This document shows positions 21,006 through 31,199 of a stretch of 64,000 bases of DNA, piece by piece. The stretch comes from Valencia hispanica (taxonomy: Eukaryota; Chordata; Actinopteri; Cyprinodontiformes; Valenciidae), in contig OY747702.1 of NCBI GenBank assembly GCA_963556495.2, forward strand, positions 8,542,280-8,606,279. The letters run 5' to 3'. How positions within the stretch are numbered: position 1 is the first letter of the stretch; each line of letters begins with the position of its first letter. The notes under the pieces were generated by a model. The model ran no database searches. It saw nothing but the letters and a program-made list of their open reading frames with translations, and was not told the DNA's origin. The position numbers and the translations under genes are program-made.

Positions 21006-21851
21006 TAGGGATGGGTACCGAAACCCGGTATTAAATTGGCCCTGATTCTGACGGTCCACCCGGACCGATAAGCTTCAGGCTTATCGGTCCTCTTAACGGT
21101 AAAATTAAGGTCGTATTCATGTTTTGCGGGAGATATAAACACAAGCCAAACACTATTGCAGCCCACTCCTCCTTAACAAGCACACACGCTTGCGGGGACA
21201 GAGTGGCAACTGCTGCGCGCTCACTCGTGTGTTCGCTTTACAGATACGATGGCAGAGCGGACGAAAAGATCCATAATTTGGCTTCATTTTACAAAAATAG
21301 ATGCCAACAATGCACGCTGTCACATATGTAATAAAAGCTTTGCTTCCAAAGGCGGGAACACAAGTACTTTGACCAAACACCTTGCCAAAATACACCAACT
21401 ACAAACCGAAAGATGCACGGTGTTTGACCGCCTGAGTGCTGCAGAAACAACAAACCCTGAAGCAGATACAACTGGTACGTATGTTTGTATGCAAAGCAAA
21501 CACGAGAAGCATAGATATAAGTTTGCCATTTCATTCTTACAATTAATAAATGGTGGATATTTTGAACAACAGCTTCCTTCTTATCTAAGTAAAAACAAAA
21601 ATCTTAAAATACAGTTAACCTGCTATTTTGTTCTTACAATTAATAAATGCTGGATATTTTTGAACAACAGCTTCCTTCTTATCTAAGTCACTTTTTTTCT
21701 TAAACTACAGTTCATTATTTGTGTTTTTCCCCTTTTGTTTTAGTCTTTCAAAAAAAAAATTACCGATAAGGATACCGATAAAGTACCGGATCGATAAGGA
21801 GTATCGTTAAGAGTAGTAGTATCGATAAATCTTTAACGATACCCAACCCTA
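21006..21851 (+). mobile_element. hAT transposon, internally deleted
   Basis: Ends are inverted repeats: TAGGGATGGGTACCG on the left and, read on the other strand, TAGGGTTGGGTATCG on the right. Subterminal ATCGATAAGG/ACCGATAAG motifs repeat near the right end, as in hAT ends where transposase BED fingers bind. Length is 846 bp, too short for a hAT transposase of about 600 residues. Only a first coding exon is kept (21,249-21,474); the RNase H-like catalytic core and dimerisation domain are missing. It is therefore a non-autonomous deletion derivative. Confidence 0.85.
21249..21474 (+). CDS. BED zinc-finger first exon of a hAT transposase
   Basis: The frame begins MAERTKRSIIWLHFTKI and contains a BED finger: C24 and C27 (CHIC), then H44 and H49 (HLAKIH), with the usual aromatic W11/F14 ahead of it. 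In hAT transposases and domesticated ZBED genes this finger binds the transposon ends. The reading continues to about codon 75 and meets ACTG|GTACGT, a strong splice donor at 21,474/21,475. Beyond it the frame runs into intron-like AT-rich sequence. No following exon remains in the element, so only a truncated DNA-binding peptide could be made. Confidence 0.7.
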
Positions 21852-21859
21852 GTTGTAAG

Positions 21860-22590
21860 CCATATTCATCAAAAGTACAAGACACTAAAGACTTGAAATA
21901 TTTCACTCTATGTGTAATGAATCAATCTAATACTTAGTTTAACTTTCTGAAATGAGGAGCCAAAATTATTTAACTTTTCAACATAGTCATTTTCAAAATG
22001 TACTTGTAAATACCTACCAAATGAACATTGACTCAAAGCATACAAACAAATGTTTCTCAAAGTGGCTTAAGGAAAGGAAAGGTAGTATATGTTGGAGTGG
22101 TCATCACAAAGACCCAATCTCAGTCCCATAAAAAAGTTAATTAGCAATATAAGGTGCAAGGAAGCAACTCACCTGTCTTTGTTACACTAGTTCTGTCTAT
22201 TGTCCTTTTAAAAAGAAACTCGTGTGATATGCGTGAACTTTTGAATTTAATGAAAGTAGAAATACTTTTGGTAATCCTAACTAACCCAAAATAGAAAACA
22301 TTTAATCTGGTTCAAATTTATGTTAAACAAGTTGTCTTTTTATGTATTTTATGTTAGTATCTGGATTTAACTAAAAGTAAGATGAAAAAGCAAAAATAGA
22401 AGAAATCTGTTGCAGGGATAAAGCACTTTTATGTGACACTGTATGTAGTATTTTGCTACTGGTCAACAATAAACAGAGAAGAACCTTCTCCAATCAGAAC
22501 TGGTTGGCATCTCCTTTAAAGCACAGTTTTGTTAAAGTACATCCTAACACAGCCGAGGGCATAATTTTAGGTTATGTTTTTCATGATTTT
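21860..22590. other. Anonymous AT-rich DNA
   Basis: No frame, repeat or RNA gene recognised. Confidence 0.4.
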
Positions 22591-23199
22591 CTTTTCAATT
22601 CAATTGAAAATTTAAAAATATTTTATTGATCCCAGAGGGAAATTATGTGTTGTTGTAGCTTATACAATTAATTCTTTAAGGAGTGGTTGTAGATCATGAT
22701 GGGTGTGGGCAAAAAGGATTTCCTGTAGCGGTCTGTATTGCAGCGAAACTGAAGTAGCCTCCAACTGAAGACACTCTGTTGTTGTATGACAGTCTCATGA
22801 AGAGAATGTCCAGGGTTGTCCATAGGTTTTTTGATTTTATGAAGAATCCTTCTTTGCATCATCATCTCCAGATGTTCCACAGTCATCCCCAGAACAGAAC
22901 CAGCCTTCTTTATCAGTTTGTTTAGCCTTTTTAGGTCCCTGGCTCTGATCCTGCTACCTCAACAGCTGTTGGCTGAAGAGATTACACTCTCCACAACAGA
23001 CTTGTAGAAGATATGTAGCATCTTGCTTCAAACCTTGAAGGACCTAAGCTTCCTCGAGAAGTACAGTCTGCTCTGTCCCTTCTTGTAGACGGCTTCAATG
23101 TTCAGGCTCCAGTCTAGTCTGTTGTCAAGGTGAACACCGAGGTATTTATACTCCTCAACCACCTCCAGTTCTTCTCCCATGATGAAGACAGTGTTTGAC

Positions 23200-23674
23200 T
23201 TATCCCTGTTTCGTTTGAAAGCTACAATCCTTTGTTTTGTTCACATTTATGGTAAGACAATTGTTTCCACACCATGCCACAAAGCACTCCACCAGCTCTT
23301 TGTATTTAGCTTCTTGTCCATCTCTGATACACCCAACAATTGAAGAGTCATCTGAGTATTTTTGCAGATGGCAGGTCTCTGACTGGAAGTCTGAGATGTA
23401 CAGAGTGAAACAGAATGGTGAGACTACAGTCCTCTGTGGTGCTCCTGTGCTGCTGACCACATTGTTTGACACACAAACCTTCAATTTAACAAACTGGTCT
23501 GTTTGTCAGGTAGTCAGTGATGCAGGTGATTGTTGGGGGCTCCACCTGTGTCTTCAGGAGTTTCGGACAAAGCAAATCAGGCTGAATTGTGTTAAATACA
23601 CTAGAGAAATCAAAGAACAGGAACCTCACAGTACTGCCTCCTTTGTCCAGATGACAGTGGGTTGGTTGAAGCAA
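23200..23674 (-). pseudogene. Rex1-like reverse transcriptase palm domain
   Basis: Two adjoining open pieces, 23,486-23,674 and 23,200-23,484, hold RT blocks A (FDFSSVFNTI), B (STGAPQRTVVSPFCFTLYISDF) and C (KYSDDSSIVGCI) in order. A missing or changed base near 23,485 separates them. The usual block B reads GAPQGTVLSP; here R replaces the conserved G of PQG, a substitution expected to impair nucleotide selection. Confidence 0.75.
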
Positions 23675-24284
23675 GTGGATGATGGCATCTTAAACTCCAA
23701 CACAGAGGCAATAAGAAAACTACAGCAGGTCCTGATACATTATGTTAATTTTTTGCTAACTCAGGTGGGTCAACAGGAGTCTCTCCAGGACTTTCATGAT
23801 ATGGAATGTCAGGGCCACCCTCTGGACCTGCAGCCTTTTTCCCGTTCAGTTTCTCCAGCTGCGTCTTCACCTGACTTTTAGAGACAGACAAGTGGGAGGG
23901 GGAGGCAAAGAGGGTAGCAGCATCTCCTTACTTAGTTGAAGATAAACTCGTGGAAACAGAAGAGTCTATGACTGAGGTGAATGATAAAACTGCTGAGGTG
24001 TGACAGTAAAGCTGTGGGTCAGAGGAGAATGAGACGTCTGTTTGGCTGGGGACAGGAGAGGAGGATGCTTAGGTGGTTCCAGAACTGAACCTATTAAAGA
24101 ATGGGTCAGTTCATTGGCTCTGTCCAGACTTCTATCTATCCAATCCTTCCTGTGCTTAAAGCCTGTGAGCCTGTGAGCCAGCTATCCAGCTTCTTCCTTT
24201 ATGCCTCCTTGCTGTCTCTGATCTTTACCTTAAGTTGATTGTGTACACTCCTCAATAATTCCCTATCCCCCTCCCTGTTGCAAC

Positions 24285-24965
24285 CCAAGATGTTAAACGG
24301 TGAAGGAGGGAATAACATAAGAACGACGTGTGTTGAATGGAATTAAAACGACTTTATATGCCAAAGTAGGTATGTACAGGGGAGGAACCAGGGAATAAGT
24401 ACAAAATAAAAGGCTGTTACAACCAATAACAAGCAAGTTAACTTATAAAGAAAAATACTGGGACTCTATAACCCAAAGCAAATTAACTAAGTATGAACAA
24501 GAGAGGTGGAACATTTTCCACTAAACATGCTCTGAGGGCAGTACTTAACTCAAAAGCACTTTCCAGCACTACAAATACAAAAGAGGAACTAAGTTGAAAT
24601 AAGAAAACCGCTGAATAGCCAATACAACCAACTCTAAGTATGTCAGGGACATCAAGTGATCTACTCAATTTAACAACTAGCTTAGGAAGCAAAACACTAA
24701 ACACGCTCTAAGATCACATGAGGACAACGCAGTGAGTTTGGGACATCAGTACAGATCTGAGCCCCCTTTCTGAATGGCAGCCGGGCGTTTATATAGCCGA
24801 GCCGTCTCCCACATTGTCATCAGCACAACTAGGAACACCTGTACGAGTGCGTCCAATGGCAAAGGGGAAAGAAAAAACCCCAGACCGGCTTGTCGCTGTC
24901 CATGGTAGTGAATGGAGGAAGAGGCGCTGGATCAGGAGCTGTCCGGGGTGCTGAGTCTGAAGGCT
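24285..24965 (-). mobile_element. Solo LTR-like insertion
   Basis: This block has no LINE similarity but lies between two halves of the Rex1-like LINE whose frames otherwise abut (NKK-rich linker above, REGDRELL-like linker below). On the minus strand it has a promoter-like GGCTATATAAACGCC at about 24,793-24,807, then about 400 bp of T-rich sequence and a CATATAAAG region near the end at about 24,355. That arrangement (U3 with TATA, R, U5) fits a solo LTR left by recombination. The terminal TG/CA and target duplication could not be placed with certainty. Confidence 0.45.
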
Positions 24966-25604
24966 CTTTTAGTTTTTTGTTTAGCAGTTCTTTCAGGTAA
25001 CTGGTGATCCAGGGTATGTTATTATGGAATCATATCACTGTTCTGGTGGGCTTGATGTTGTCCACACAGACGTTTATATAGTCAGTCACACACTCAGTCA
25101 TGGCATTGTCCTCTCCATGTGCTTGGCAAAGAGTCCTCTAGTTTGTGGTCTCAAAACAACCCTGTAGGGCTTCTTCAGCTTCCTGTGACGATTTTCTTAG
25201 TTCTCTTGTCACAGGTTGTCTCTGAACAAGCAGCCAAGTTTATGTGCTCCTCCTGCCCCTCCCGTCTTGCTGTCTACTGATTGCTGCCACCTCTTCTGCT
25301 GCCTATATCAACTCCTGCATTAAGTAATAATAATAATGACACCAGGTGACGGGGTAAGCCGTATTGCGTCATTTCCTGTTGTCACTGTTGTGCTCCCTGT
25401 AAGCTGTTTCCTGTTCAGACTCTCTTGAATTGATCTTATTTTCTCTGTGCTGAGGCCTTTCTAAGTTATTTTAACACACAAGCACACTAAAACACACGTT
25501 TTGTGGTGGTGTAGTTTACGTTTTGGGAACTGCTTGTGTTTCAAACAGTTTTTCTTGGGGTGGTAAGGTCTCGCTAGCTCAGTTAGCTTAGCTTCATTGC
25601 GGCT

Positions 25605-26489
25605 ATGGCTACTCTTCTTTCTCCTGTCTCTAACTCTTCTCTTCTCTCTTGCTCTTTCTGTCAGATGTTTAGTTACTTCCCTGCCTCCTTTTGTGATAAT
25701 GGTAACTGTAATAAATGTAATATTTTTGTAGCTTTGGAGGCGAGGGTATCAGAATTAGAGGCACGGCTCCGCGCTGTTGAAAAACCAGCAGATAGCCGAA
25801 GCCCATTAGCCAGCGTGGAGCCAACAAGGATAGAACCCCCTAGCTGTCCTCCGGTAGAGCCCGCGCAACCGGGACCTCAGGCTGGCTGGGTGACTGTACG
25901 TAGGAAGCATAGTTCTAGGACCCAGCCCCCGGGCCACCACCAACCGGTCCGCGTTTCTAACAGATTTTCCACGCTCAGCGACACACCCGCTGAGAAGCCG
26001 ACCCTGGTAATTGGCAGCTCCATAGACAGAAACGTGGCATTAGAGACACCATTGACCATAGTCAAATGTTTGCCAGGGGCCAGAACGGGCGACATCAAAT
26101 CCTACCTGAAACTGCTGGCTAAAGATAACCGTAAATACAGTAAGATTGTTATTCACGCTGGCGGTAATGACACCCGGTTACGCCAATCGGAGGTCACAAA
26201 AATTAGTGTTGCTTCGGTGTGTAAGTTTGCCAAAACAATATCAGACTCGGTAATCTTTTCTGGTCCCCTGCCTGATCGGACCAGTAATGACATGTTTAGC
26301 CGCATGCTGTCATTCCATCAATGGTTGTCTAGGTGGTGTCCTGCAAACGATGTGGGCTACATTGATAACTGGAGAACATTTTGGGGAAAACCTGGTCTGA
26401 TCTGGAGAGACGGCATCCATCCCACTTTGGATGGAGCAGCTCTTCTTTCTAGGAATATGGCCGAATTTATTAGTCCTCCAAAACACTGA
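25605..26489 (+). CDS. L2 LINE ORF1 protein with SGNH esterase domain
   Basis: An intact 294-codon frame. Residues 16-40 contain a Cys cluster ([13 protein letters not shown]); residues 42-60 ([19 protein letters not shown]) form a heptad coiled coil for multimerisation. A proline-rich linker leads to an SGNH/GDSL-type fold: block I as VIGSSIDRN (135-143), GGNDTR (186-191) as block III, and DGIHPTLDG (269-277) supplying the Asp-x-x-His pair. Esterase ORF1 proteins are known in CR1/L2 LINEs of fish; their substrate and role, perhaps lipid or membrane association of the RNP, are not established. Start chosen at the first ATG after the conserved 5' UTR. ORF2 follows after 93 bp. Confidence 0.85.
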   Translation: MATLLSPVSNSSLLSCSFCQMFSYFPASFCDNGNCNKCNIFVALEARVSELEARLRAVEKPADSRSPLASVEPTRIEPPSCPPVEPAQPGPQAGWVTVRRKHSSRTQPPGHHQPVRVSNRFSTLSDTPAEKPTLVIGSSIDRNVALETPLTIVKCLPGARTGDIKSYLKLLAKDNRKYSKIVIHAGGNDTRLRQSEVTKISVASVCKFAKTISDSVIFSGPLPDRTSNDMFSRMLSFHQWLSRWCPANDVGYIDNWRTFWGKPGLIWRDGIHPTLDGAALLSRNMAEFISPPKH

Positions 26490-26582
26490 CAACCCAGGGT
26501 CCAGACCAGGAAGCAGAGTCGTAGTTTAACCCACCTCTCTGCTGCTTCTGTACTGTTACCCACCCATTACCCTATAGAAACA

Positions 26583-27371
26583 GTGTCTTGCCCACGGCCA
26601 AAATTAAATGGATTAAAAGTTAAGCCAACAAAAGCAAATTATGGAAATCTCATAAAAATAAATACAACTTTGACTGAACAAAAAAATAAATCCAATAAAT
26701 GTGGTTTATTAAACATAAGATCTCTCTCCTCAAACACTTTGTTAGTAAATTACTTGATTTGTGATAATCACATTGATTTCCTTTGTCTCACAGAAACCTG
26801 GTTGCAGCAGGAGGATTATGTCAGTATAAATGAGTCAACTCCTTCCAGTTATTTAAATTTTCACATTCCTCGAAGTACTGGGCGAGGAGGAGGAGTTGCA
26901 ACCATTTTCCGTTCTGATTTACTAATTAGTCCCAGACCAATTGAAAGCTACAGTTCTTTTGAACATCTAACCCTTAATTTTCCTCATCCAACTTGCAATA
27001 CATTAAAACCATTTTTGTTCGTGGTTTTGTACCGTCCACCAGGCCCTTACTCTCAATTCTTGGATCAGATCTCACATTTTTTATCTGATTTAGTATTAAA
27101 TACTGATAGGGTTATTATAGTGGGGGACTTCAATATTCATGTGGATACTGAAAGTGATAGTCTAAATGCAGCCTTTAATGCTATTTTAGACTCAATTGGC
27201 TTTACTCAAAAAGTACAGGGATCGACCCACTCGGGTAAACACACTTTGGACCTTGTACTGACATACGGTATTGAGTGTGAGGAAATAACAGTCCACCTAC
27301 ATAACCCGGTCCTGTCTGACCACTTCTTGATAACTTTTGAATTTACTTTAACTGACCATCTTAAATCTTAA
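26583..27371 (+). pseudogene. L2 ORF2, endonuclease domain
   Basis: An open stretch of 262 codons carrying the APE-type endonuclease of LINEs: LLNIRSL (N-terminal Asn box), LTETWL (catalytic Glu), [15 protein letters not shown] (Asp/Asn pair), and LSDHFLI (final Asp-His). All catalytic blocks are present. It nicks target DNA to prime reverse transcription. The frame stops with TAA at 27,369-27,371, where a complete ORF2 would continue; the sequence after the stop still reads as ORF2, with another shift near 27,450. Confidence 0.85.
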
Positions 27372-27540
27372 AGAAAATTTTATTATAGTAGAGCTTTATC
27401 AGACAATGCTGTAACAATTTTTAAAGAATCTGTTCCATTTCTTACTTTCCTCAGTGTCTCGGAGTAACACAGTGGATGGCAGCAATTCTATCTCTAACCC
27501 TTCATAAATTGATGGTCTGGTTCACAGCGTTACGTCCTCA

Positions 27541-28011
27541 TTGCATTTGGCATTAGATAGTGTAGCCCCCTTAAAAAAGAAAGTGGCTAACAATAGGAGG
27601 CTGACTCCTTGGTTCAACGCAGAGTTGCGTACTTTAAAGCAGAATACTAGGAAGTTGGAGAGAAAGTGGCGCTCTACACACCTAGAGGATTCCTATTTAA
27701 CCTGGAATAACAGTCTACTGCTGTATAAAAAGACCCTTCGACAAGCTAGAACAGCATATTTTTCATCATTAATAGAGGCGAATAAAAACAATCCTAGGTT
27801 TCTTTTTAGTACAGTTGCCAAACTTACACAGAGTCATAGCTCTGTTGAGCCAACTATTTCCCCAGCTCTTAGCAGTGATGATTTTATGGAATTCTTCACA
27901 AATAAAACTAATTTTATTAAAAATAAAATCATTGGCATCCTCCCAAACATGATTACTTCTTCCTCAGTAAATGAGGCATTATCGGAAAGAACTGTAGAAC
28001 CTGAGTTGTGA
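27541..28011 (+). pseudogene. L2 ORF2, linker between endonuclease and RT
   Basis: 157 codons rich in Lys/Arg with PWFNAELRTLKQNTRKLERKW and ARTAYFSSLIEANKNNPRFLF, typical of the L2/CR1 region joining endonuclease to RT. It ends at TGA 28,009-28,011; reading on in the same frame reaches another TGA at 28,081-28,083, followed by a shift into the RT frame. Confidence 0.8.
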
Positions 28012-28079
28012 TTAGGCTGTTTTGATTCACTCGAGCTTTCGGAATTATCAAAAATATTAGCCTCATCTAAACCTTCAAC

Positions 28080-29495
28080 TTGAATGTTGGACCCAATCCC
28101 AAATTATTTAAAGAAGTGTTCCATTTGATTCCTGGCCCCATTTTGGATATGATGCATCTATCCTTAGTAAACGGATACGTACCACAAGAATTTAAAATAG
28201 CTGTAATTAAAACTTTACTCAAGAAACCTTCCCTTGATCAAAATGAGTTAGTGAATTACAGACCTATATCTAACCTTCCTTTCTTATCCAAAATCCTTGA
28301 GAAAATTGTTGCTAATCAAGTCTGTGAGCATCTAAACAGTAACGAGCTGTTTGAAGAGTTTCAGTCAGGTTTTAGAGCTCATCATAGCACTGAAACAGCA
28401 CTGGTGAAGGTTACTAATGATTTTCTCATGGCCTCAGATAATGAACTGGTGTCTGTTCTGGTTTTGTTAGATCTCAGTGCTGCTTTTGACACAGTCGATC
28501 ATAATATTCTCTTAGAAAGGCTTGAACATGCTGCAGGGAACAAAGGAACAGCACTAGGCTGGTTTAAATCATATTTGTCTGATAGATTCCAGTTTGTTCA
28601 TCTAAATGATCAATCTTCTTCACTCTCAAGGGTTACTTGTGGAATTCCACAGGGTTCTGTGCTTGGACCAATTCTGTTCACCACATATATGCTCCCAATT
28701 GGTAGAATCATTAGACAGCATGAGATAAATTTCCACAGCTATGCCGATGATACAGAACTATATTTATCCATAAATCCTGATGAACCCAGTCAGTTAGGTA
28801 GATTACAGGCATGTCTGGAAGACATAAAAACATGGATGACCCTAAACGTTTTGCTTTTAAATTCTGACGAGACAGAAGTTGCTGTCTTTGGACCAGAAGT
28901 TCTTAAAAAGAAACTTATTAGTCAATCACTTCATCTGGATGGCATTAAATTGGCCCCCAGTAATAACGTAAAGAACCTCAGCGTTATTTTTGACCAAGAC
29001 TTGACATTTAAATCCCATATTAAACAGGTTTCTAGGATTTCTTTCTTTCACCTCCGGAATATTGCTAAAATTAGAAACATCCTGTCCAGGAGTGATGCTG
29101 AGAAACTAGTCCATGCATTTGTTACCTCAAGACTGGACTACTGTAATTCTTTACTATCAGGAAGTCCACAAAATGCCATTAAAAGCCTTCAGTTGATCCA
29201 AAATGCGGCAGCAAGAGTTCTGATGAATATTAAAAAGAGAGATCACATTTCTCCTGCTTTAGCTTCCCTTCATTGGCTCCCTGTTAAATCTAGAATAGAA
29301 TTTAAGATCCTTCTTCTTACATACAAAGCCCTTAATAATCAAGCTCCATCATACATCAGAGATCTGATTGTTCCATATGTTCCTAACAGAGCACTTCGCT
29401 CTCAGACTGCAGGTTTACTTGTAGTTCCTAGGATTTCTAAAAGTAGAATGGGAGGCTCCTCTCCTGTGGAACCAGCTCCCAGCTTTAGTCCATGA
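28080..29495 (+). pseudogene. L2 ORF2, reverse transcriptase domain
   Basis: 471 open codons with the full RT core: NYRPISNLPFLSKILEK, LDLSAAFDTVDH (block A, first catalytic Asp), GIPQGSVLGPILF (block B) and YADDTELYL (block C; YADD encoded at 28,740-28,751), followed by the thumb and HWLPVKSRIEFKILLLTYKALN. The natural C-terminus is lost: relative to the copy at 51,895-51,935, a 20-nt deletion after GGGAGGC at about 29,455 shifts the frame to an early stop. The domain itself has no inactivating change I can see. Confidence 0.85.
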
Positions 29496-29560
29496 GGCAG
29501 ACACTCCGTTTACTTTTAAGGCCAGGCTTAAAACTTTCCTTTTGGATAAAGCTTATAGTT

Positions 29561-30270
29561 AGAGTGGCTTAGGTCATCCTGAGCTATCTCTGTAGTTATG
29601 CTGCTATAGGCTTAGTCTGCTGGAGGACAGACTTACCAATTTTCTTCACTCTGCTACTTCCTTTTCTCCTACGACTCTCCAGTTGTATTACAGTACATTC
29701 TGTTATTTCGACTGTTAACTTCGTTTTCTCTCAGTGTTTTTCTCTCCATAAAAGATATACCTGGTCTGGTATCCTGCTTGGCTGCAATGCCCTGTTGGAC
29801 GGGGGGCATCGACTGGGATGATCCTCCCAGTAACTGAACATCCACTGTGTCCTGTTATCAACTTTGTACTTCCTGTAACACAGACAGTTCTCTTATATCA
29901 GATCTTCTGTTCCTTCTGTGTCTCTGCTCTGTCTTCTTAAACCCCCAGACGGTCGTGGCAGATGGCTGCTCCTACTGAGCCTGGTTCTGTTTGAGGTTTC
30001 TTCCTGTTAAAGGGGAGTTTTTCCTCTCCACTGTCGCTACATGCTTGCTCAGGGATTGCTGAAGGATTGCTGTGGTTGGAAAGTCTGCATCAACGGGGCC
30101 CAACCTCACGCCAATGACTGACGCAATCTGCTGGGATTCCTTAAATAGGAAACTTTTTAACTGATTGGAATGTTTGTATAAATGTATTGAAATGACTTCT
30201 TGTTAAGTGTCTTGAGATGACATCTGTTGTGAATTGGCGCTATATAAATAATCTGAATTGAATTGAATTA
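29561..30270 (+). repeat. L2 LINE 3' UTR
   Basis: Contains CATCCTGAGCTATCTCTGTAG, CCAGACGGTCGTGGCAGATGG, GTTAAAGGGGAGTTTTTCC and the terminal GGCGCTATATAAATAA plus TGAATTGAATTG tail. At least six other copies of all or part of this UTR occur in the window, which defines the family. Confidence 0.85.
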
Positions 30271-30539
30271 AGTCAGTCACAGCAAGATCGTTTGTTGTTC
30301 ATCTGTGTCACAGCCTTTGAGTTTCAATGCCTGACAATCCTGATCATGTTCCTAATCTGTTTCTTGCCTACTGACCATTGTCTTTGCCTGCTCCCTGACT
30401 ACTCTGATTGCACCTCTACATTTGCATTCGACCCTTGCTTCATGTCTTTGGATTTTGATCACTGCCTCATTGAAATTTGGTTTGTTCTGCCTCATCTCCC
30501 TTCTCTGTTGTTGATCTGAATTGTTCATCGAGCACTGAA

Positions 30540-31170
30540 CTACAGTATGTATTACGGACAGTGTTCATTCCCTTTCCCATGGTGAACCCAGACCATTGTA
30601 GTAGTGAGTGTAAACAAGCTTTCCTTGCTACTGGAGTTTCTCCTCCCTAGGTTTTTATCACTTTTGCTTTCCATCTTATGGAGTCTACTTCTCTCTATGG
30701 TCCTGCAGGTGAAACAATCCCCGTTAACAGACACTTTCCTCTCTCTCTGCCAAAACCTCAATTATTCCAGCCAAGCAAGTCCTGAGTCTCCAATGAGGAA
30801 AATCTGGGAAACCACTTCTGCCGGGTAAACCTTTTTTTCTGTCATGCTGCCCTATTCACCGTCTCCTCATCATTGTCCTCACCTGTGTCTTTCCAATCAT
30901 TCACACCTGATCCTCCTCACCTTCTGCCTTCATAACCCGTCACTTCCCCTCAGTCAACGCCGGATCATTAACGTACGTCTCCATGGTGTGTTGTCCTGCT
31001 GTTACCCATCCTGCTCATCCGATGTCCTGTCTCTCCATTCCTGCCTTCACTACCATCATCATCATCATCATCACCTCCTCCACCAACAGCACCCAATAAA
31101 CAGCCTTGCACTTTCTAGCAGGGTCTTTGGCTGGGTCCATGCTTTACACACCTCACAGTTCCTGACAACC
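30540..31170 (+). mobile_element. Possible solo LTR
   Basis: A C/T-rich stretch with a CACCTGTGTC...CACACCTGATC region, a short (CAT)n run at about 31,055-31,070, CCAATAAACAGCC (a polyadenylation signal at about 31,094), and an end reading GTTCCTGACA. This resembles the 3' part of fish Gypsy-type LTRs as I remember them. The 5' end and target duplication were not found, so the assignment is weak. The frames in it have no domains. Confidence 0.3.
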
Positions 31171-31199
31171 ATGTTACTCATTGTTGCCTTATCAACATC

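Larger units (their letters stand above)
20998..21859. repeat. Target-site duplication of the hAT element
   Basis: The 8-bp flanks are CTTGTAAG (20,998-21,005) and GTTGTAAG (21,852-21,859), 7 of 8 identical, as expected for an aged hAT insertion. Confidence 0.75.
22595..25215 (-). mobile_element. Rex1-like LINE, interrupted and decayed
   Basis: A non-LTR retrotransposon of the Rex1 (CR1-superfamily) type on the minus strand. From 25,215 down I read a linker with TECVTDYINVCVDNIKP (about 25,050-25,100), the RT with LFFDFSSVFNTIQPDLL, STGAPQRTVVSPFCFTLY and QKYSDDSS (the Y-x-D-D box as YSDD), then the C-terminal QCN-TDRYRKSFLPTPI region ending near 22,680. The 3' end has a CCCTCTGGGATCAATAAAATA-like signal and an AATTGAATTGAA tail. 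The frame has several stops. A solo-LTR-like insertion splits it at about 24,285-24,965. Enzymatically dead. Confidence 0.75.
25340..30270 (+). mobile_element. L2-clade LINE, nearly full length
   Basis: A non-LTR retrotransposon with a 5' UTR (about 25,340-25,604), ORF1 with SGNH esterase (25,605-26,489), ORF2 with apurinic-like endonuclease then RT (26,583-29,560), and an approximately 700-bp 3' UTR ending GAATTGGCGCTATATAAATAA followed by TGAATTGAATTGAATT. The 5' UTR is confirmed by a matching sequence in the inverted copy at 43,540-43,792. ORF2 is broken by a few stops and shifts. The 5' start is approximate. Confidence 0.85.

Noticed and set aside
23237..23881. A 214-codon plus-strand frame
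   Set aside because: It is the exact antisense of the Rex1-like RT (FDFSSVFNTI, YSDD) on the minus strand and has no domain of its own.
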